Assembly: GCA_019634795.1 (NCBI GenBank)
Contig: JAHCAR010000003.1
Span: 186,001 to 250,000, forward strand
DNA from: Dokdonella sp.
GTDB taxonomy: Bacteria; Pseudomonadota; Gammaproteobacteria; Xanthomonadales; Rhodanobacteraceae
Length of the DNA: 64,000 nt
Direction of reading: 5' to 3'
Position numbers and translations under genes: made by a program. Shown here one piece after another: positions 60,941 to 64,000 of this stretch. The notes beneath the pieces are model-generated. The model searched no databases. It worked only from the letters and a program-made list of their open reading frames with translations, and was not told the DNA's origin. Position 1 is the first letter of the stretch. Each line of letters opens with the position of its first letter.

Positions 60941-62137
60941 ATGTTCGATTCGATTGTCACGTTTCTTACCAATGGCCTGACCCATGCGTCCTGGCCGATG
61001 CTGGTCGTCTATTTCATCGTCGTCTCGCAGTTCACGATCTTCTCGGTGACCCTGTACCTGCATCGCAGCCAGGCCCACCGCGGCGTCGACTTCCACCCGG
61101 TACTCGCCCATTTCTTCCGCTTCTGGGCCTGGTTCTCCACGGCCATGGTGACCAAGGAGTGGGTGGCGATCCACCGCAAGCACCACGCCAAGTGCGAAAC
61201 CGCGGAAGATCCGCACAGCCCGCAGATCTACGGCATCAAGAAGGTGCTGCTCGATGGCGTCGACCTGTATCGGACGGCGCGCAAGGATCCGTCGATCACC
61301 GAGAAGTACGGTCGCGGTACGCCGGACGACTGGCTCGAGCGCAACATCTACGGCCGCTATCCGGAATTCGGTCCGACCCTGATGCTGTTCCTCGGATTCG
61401 CCCTGTTCGGCCTCTGGGGCGTCGTCATCTGGGCCTGCCAGATGATCTGGATCCCGTTCATGGCCGCCGGCGTCGTCAACGGACTCGGCCACTGGTGGGG
61501 CTATCGCAACGTCGAAAGCGACGACACCTCGACCAACCTGACGCCGTGGGGCTTCGTCATCGGTGGTGAGGAACTGCACAACAACCATCACGCCTTCCCG
61601 AGCTCGGCCAAGTTCGCCCTGCGCAGCTTCGAGTTCGATATCGGCTGGGCCGCGATCCGCATGTTCGAAGCGGTCGGCATGGCCAAGGTCCTTCGCGTGG
61701 CGCCGTCGCTGGACATCCGCAACGACGTGCATGCGCCGGACAACGACACGATCAAGGCCCTGCTCACGCACAAGTTCCAGGTCATGACCGATTACTTCCG
61801 TGGCGTCACCGCGCCGACCCTGCGCGAGGAAGTTGCCCATGCCGGCGCCAGCCTCAAGGAGTTGCCGCGTCGCCTGCGCAAGGCACTCTCGAGCGGCGGC
61901 CGCTGGCTCGATCACGATGCGCGCGAACGGCTCGGAACCTGGGTCAGCCAGCGACCGGCCATGGCCACGGTAATGGACTATCGCCGCCGCCTGCACGAGC
62001 TGATGGAAGGGCGCAATGGTGAAGCCATGCTCGAAGCCCTCAAGCAGTGGTGTCGCGAAGCCGAGGCCAGTGGCATTCGCGCGCTGCAGGAGTTCGCAAA
62101 TCGGATCAAGGGTTACCGCCTCGCGCACGCCGCCTGA
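60941..62137 (+). CDS. Acyl-CoA/fatty acid desaturase
   Basis: A 398-residue membrane desaturase with the three histidine boxes HRSQAHR, HRKHHAK and ELHNNHH, plus NGLGHWWG. It inserts a double bond (delta-9 in relatives) into acyl chains with O2 and electrons, adjusting membrane fluidity. The C-terminal part beyond about 270 (LREEVAHAGASLKEL onward) is longer than the short cyanobacterial type and resembles the proteobacterial DesA-like form. ATG at 60941 follows GGTGGA. Confidence 0.93.
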   Translation: MFDSIVTFLTNGLTHASWPMLVVYFIVVSQFTIFSVTLYLHRSQAHRGVDFHPVLAHFFRFWAWFSTAMVTKEWVAIHRKHHAKCETAEDPHSPQIYGIKKVLLDGVDLYRTARKDPSITEKYGRGTPDDWLERNIYGRYPEFGPTLMLFLGFALFGLWGVVIWACQMIWIPFMAAGVVNGLGHWWGYRNVESDDTSTNLTPWGFVIGGEELHNNHHAFPSSAKFALRSFEFDIGWAAIRMFEAVGMAKVLRVAPSLDIRNDVHAPDNDTIKALLTHKFQVMTDYFRGVTAPTLREEVAHAGASLKELPRRLRKALSSGGRWLDHDARERLGTWVSQRPAMATVMDYRRRLHELMEGRNGEAMLEALKQWCREAEASGIRALQEFANRIKGYRLAHAA

Positions 62138-62168
62138 TCTGCTGCCTGCCATTGCGATGAGATGGAAG

Positions 62169-62193
62169 ATGCCCGCCTCGAGCGGGCATTTTT
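62169..62193 (+). terminator. Terminator after the desaturase gene
   Basis: ATGCCCGC-CTCGA-GCGGGCAT followed by a T run: an 8-bp stem with a 5-base loop, 30 bases after the stop. A standard intrinsic terminator. Confidence 0.9.
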
Positions 62194-62306
62194 CGTTACG
62201 CGCCCCGGTCCCCATGGCCCGCTCCTTGCAGCTTGCAGGCGCGCCACCGGATCCTGCCGGGCGGCTAACCCAATCCGCGGCTTTTCCAGACAAAAGGTGA
62301 CCCTCC

Positions 62307-62672
62307 ATGTCCAAGTTCAACCGACTCGCGCTCTGCGTTTCCGTGCTTGCGGTCCTGCTCGCTTCTTCGGCCCATGCCGGCAAGGGCGATTCCAAGGTCA
62401 TCATCGTCAACAAGTCGAACTGGGCGATCCACGAGATGTATTTCTCGCCGACCGATGACGACGAATGGGGCGAAGACCAGCTGGGCAGCCACACGATCGA
62501 AACCGGCGATCAGTTCACCCTGACCGGCGTGCCTTGCGACGATTGGGACGTCAAGGTCGTCGACGAGGACGGCGACGAATGCGTGGTGCCCGATGTCGCC
62601 CTGTGCGCGGACAACGACAAATGGGTGATCAAGGACAGCGACCTGCTCGCCTGTCAGGCCGCAAGCGAGTAG
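62307..62672 (+). CDS. Small secreted protein of unknown function
   Basis: A 121-residue protein with a signal peptide (LALCVSVLAVLLASSAHA) and an acidic mature part: VIIVNKSNWAIHEMYFSP, then DDDEWGEDQ, GVPCDDWDVKVVDEDGDECVVP and VALC. The pattern of Cys pairs in a beta-rich acidic domain is recurrent in small secreted proteins whose role is unknown. The start is the only ATG before the signal peptide. No operon partner. Confidence 0.75.
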   Translation: MSKFNRLALCVSVLAVLLASSAHAGKGDSKVIIVNKSNWAIHEMYFSPTDDDEWGEDQLGSHTIETGDQFTLTGVPCDDWDVKVVDEDGDECVVPDVALCADNDKWVIKDSDLLACQAASE

Positions 62673-62700
62673 AGCCCTCTTCGCGCAAGATCGAGCTCGC

Positions 62701-62733
62701 CGGATGGAATCCGTGTTCGACGGATTCCATCCG
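62701..62733. terminator. Bidirectional hairpin between convergent genes
   Basis: CGGATGGAATCCG-TGTTCGA-CGGATTCCATCCG is a perfect 13-bp inverted repeat 28 bases after the small secreted gene and 10 bases before the end of the convergent mscS gene. Without a long T run, it may still terminate both. Confidence 0.75.
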
Positions 62734-62743
62734 CCAGGGAGGG

Positions 62744-63604
62744 TCAGGCAGCCTTCGGCTCGGCCTTGTTCCCGAGGCTCGGTACGCCGCTGACCAGATG
62801 CAGGTCGCGTTGCGGGTACGGGATGCTGATGCCTTCCTTGTCGTAGCGCTTCTTGATCTGTTCAGTCAGCTCACAGCGTGTGGCGAACCAGTCGGCATTG
62901 CCGACGTGGCAGCGGATGCCAAGGTTGACGCTGCTCTCGGCCAGTTCATAGACGAAGACCGACGGCTCCGGTTCGGCCAGCACGCGCGAGTCGGACTTCA
63001 TTGCCTCCATCGCGATGGCGCGCGCCTTGTCGATGTCGTCGGAATAGCCGATCCCGATGACGAGCTCGACGCGGCGCATCGTGTCCGGCGTCAGGTTGAT
63101 GATCGAGTCGTTGGTGATCAGCGAATTGGGCAGGGTGATCACCTGATTGTCGGCGCCGCGCAGCCGGGTCTGGAAGATGCTGACCATCTCGACCTTGCCG
63201 GTCACGCCGTTGATGGTGACGATGTCATCGACATGGAACGGCCGCAGGGTGACCAGCATTACACCCGAGGCGATGTTCGACAGCGAATCCTTGAGGGCGA
63301 GGCCAATCGCCAGGCCGGCCGCGCCAAGCACCGCGAACATCGAGGTCATCGGTACGCCCAGCACCTGCACAACGGCCAGCAGCAGGACCACCTGCAGCAC
63401 CACCAGGATGATGCGGCCAAGGAACAATGCCGCGGTCGCCTCGATCTTGCTCTTGTTGAGCTTGCCGCCGATCCAGGTCGCCAGCATGCGCGCGAGCTTG
63501 AGGCCGATCAGCAGCAAGATCAGGGCGCCGAGCAGGCGCCCGCCGATCGATATTCCGAGATCCACCCATTTGGCATGTTCGGGAGCGTTGAGCCAATCCA
63601 TCAT
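62744..63604 (-). CDS. MscS-type mechanosensitive channel
   Basis: A 286-residue channel with three membrane helices. The pore helix reads AVLGAAGLAIGLALKDSLSNIASG, the Gly/Ala-packed TM3 of MscS, then the beta domain (FHVDDIVTINGVTGKVEMVSIFQTRL and PNSLITNDSIINLT). It opens under membrane tension to release osmolytes. The ATG at 63604 (next codon also ATG) follows GAGGAG; a longer frame to 63649 lacks a good site. Confidence 0.95.
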   Translation of the reverse strand: MMDWLNAPEHAKWVDLGISIGGRLLGALILLLIGLKLARMLATWIGGKLNKSKIEATAALFLGRIILVVLQVVLLLAVVQVLGVPMTSMFAVLGAAGLAIGLALKDSLSNIASGVMLVTLRPFHVDDIVTINGVTGKVEMVSIFQTRLRGADNQVITLPNSLITNDSIINLTPDTMRRVELVIGIGYSDDIDKARAIAMEAMKSDSRVLAEPEPSVFVYELAESSVNLGIRCHVGNADWFATRCELTEQIKKRYDKEGISIPYPQRDLHLVSGVPSLGNKAEPKAA

Positions 63605-63847
63605 CGCGATCTCCTCTCTGATCAAGGGACGAAGCGCCCGCGGGCGCACGGCCGTTCAGTTTAAACACATCGGCATTGACCCCCGGCTGACTGCGAAGCG
63701 GCGCATGCCCTGAATCGCGCATTGCTCCTGCGATGGCCTGAGTCCGTCGCGGTATGCTTCATGCGTGAATACCGCATTCGACAAGCGTCCGCCGGCCAGG
63801 CGCGAACGGCACGAGTTCCGCCGCACAGCCGTGCAAATGGCTCAGGA

Positions 63848-64000
63848 ATGTGGAAGTCGCAGTCGCTGGCCGACGCAAGCCGGGGCATCGCCTTGATGCG
63901 CACCTGGCTGCTGCTGATCCTGCTGCTTGGCTGTGGCGTGCTGCTGTGGCAGTGGCACGGCACAGGTCCCATTCCGCTCGAACGCATCGAAGCGCCGCGA
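63848..64000 (+). CDS. Start of a membrane-anchored protein, 3' end outside window
   Basis: An open frame running off the right edge. From the ATG at 63848 or 63896 it encodes a hydrophobic segment MRTWLLLILLLGCGVLL followed by WQWHGTGPIPLERIEAPR. LLLGC could be a lipobox or part of an anchor. No family can be named from this piece. Confidence 0.5.
   Translation, partial: MWKSQSLADASRGIALMRTWLLLILLLGCGVLLWQWHGTGPIPLERIEAPR

Noticed and set aside
60764..62494. A 576-residue minus-strand protein
   Set aside because: It is the antisense shadow of the desaturase gene and has no recognisable domain.

Overview
The window looks like one large genomic island (about bases 1 to 57,656, continuing to the left) joined to chromosomal backbone (57,657 to 64,000) of a Gram-negative bacterium, most likely a gammaproteobacterium of the Xanthomonadales/Lysobacterales. 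The taxon is inferred from the backbone: a secreted beta-helix protein ending in IFASGFD (a tail I associate with Rhodanobacteraceae-like proteins), a GC-rich backbone, and RND/TolC systems that imply an outer membrane. The junction is marked by the 3' half of a tRNA-Arg(ACG) gene (57,608-57,656) with its own terminator, the scar expected when an element integrates at the 3' end of a tRNA. The intact tRNA should lie left of the window.

Bases 1-36,650 are a metal-homeostasis region. It starts with a 5'-cut Cu(I) P1B-ATPase, a DUF305 protein and a phospholipase-D/cardiolipin-synthase-like enzyme. A minus-strand array of about 19 kb (22,599 down to 3,360) then encodes a small cysteine-bearing secreted protein, CusC-CusB-CusA efflux, a PII-like protein, a MerR regulator, a DUF2933 protein, a methyltransferase-like membrane protein, a second P1B-ATPase (CPD motif), a beta-CASP metallohydrolase, an AMP/thymidine-phosphorylase-like enzyme, a DUF5676 protein, a PRPP-synthetase-like enzyme, phosphoketolase and acetate kinase. 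Many of these genes overlap by ATGA, so much of the array is probably co-translated. The last enzymes could form an RNA/nucleotide-to-acetyl-phosphate ATP-yielding branch. Plus-strand genes follow: an ATP-grasp-like protein with a membrane partner, an APC permease, the DmeR/DmeF Ni/Co pair, and a czcCBA operon with HupE-like and anchor proteins.

Bases 37,030-44,917 form a mobile-element core: a UvrD-like helicase, a small gene cleanly split by an IS21-family insertion (7-bp target duplication), a Xre-type regulator, an excisionase-like protein, a tyrosine integrase and an HD-domain protein.

Bases 45,101-49,950 carry a complete QatABCD anti-phage system (KAP ATPase, QatB, QueC-like, TatD-like). 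From the right end of the island a minus-strand set encodes a 1,925-residue protein with three tyrosine-recombinase-like cores, a DUF2384 (MbcA/ParS) protein and a DUF2026 protein. This giant protein beside the attachment site is the least explained and most interesting part of the window.

The backbone holds a secreted beta-helix protein, an exported amidohydrolase, an acyl-CoA desaturase, a small secreted protein, an MscS channel and the start of one more gene. No rRNA, CRISPR array or conjugation machinery was seen.
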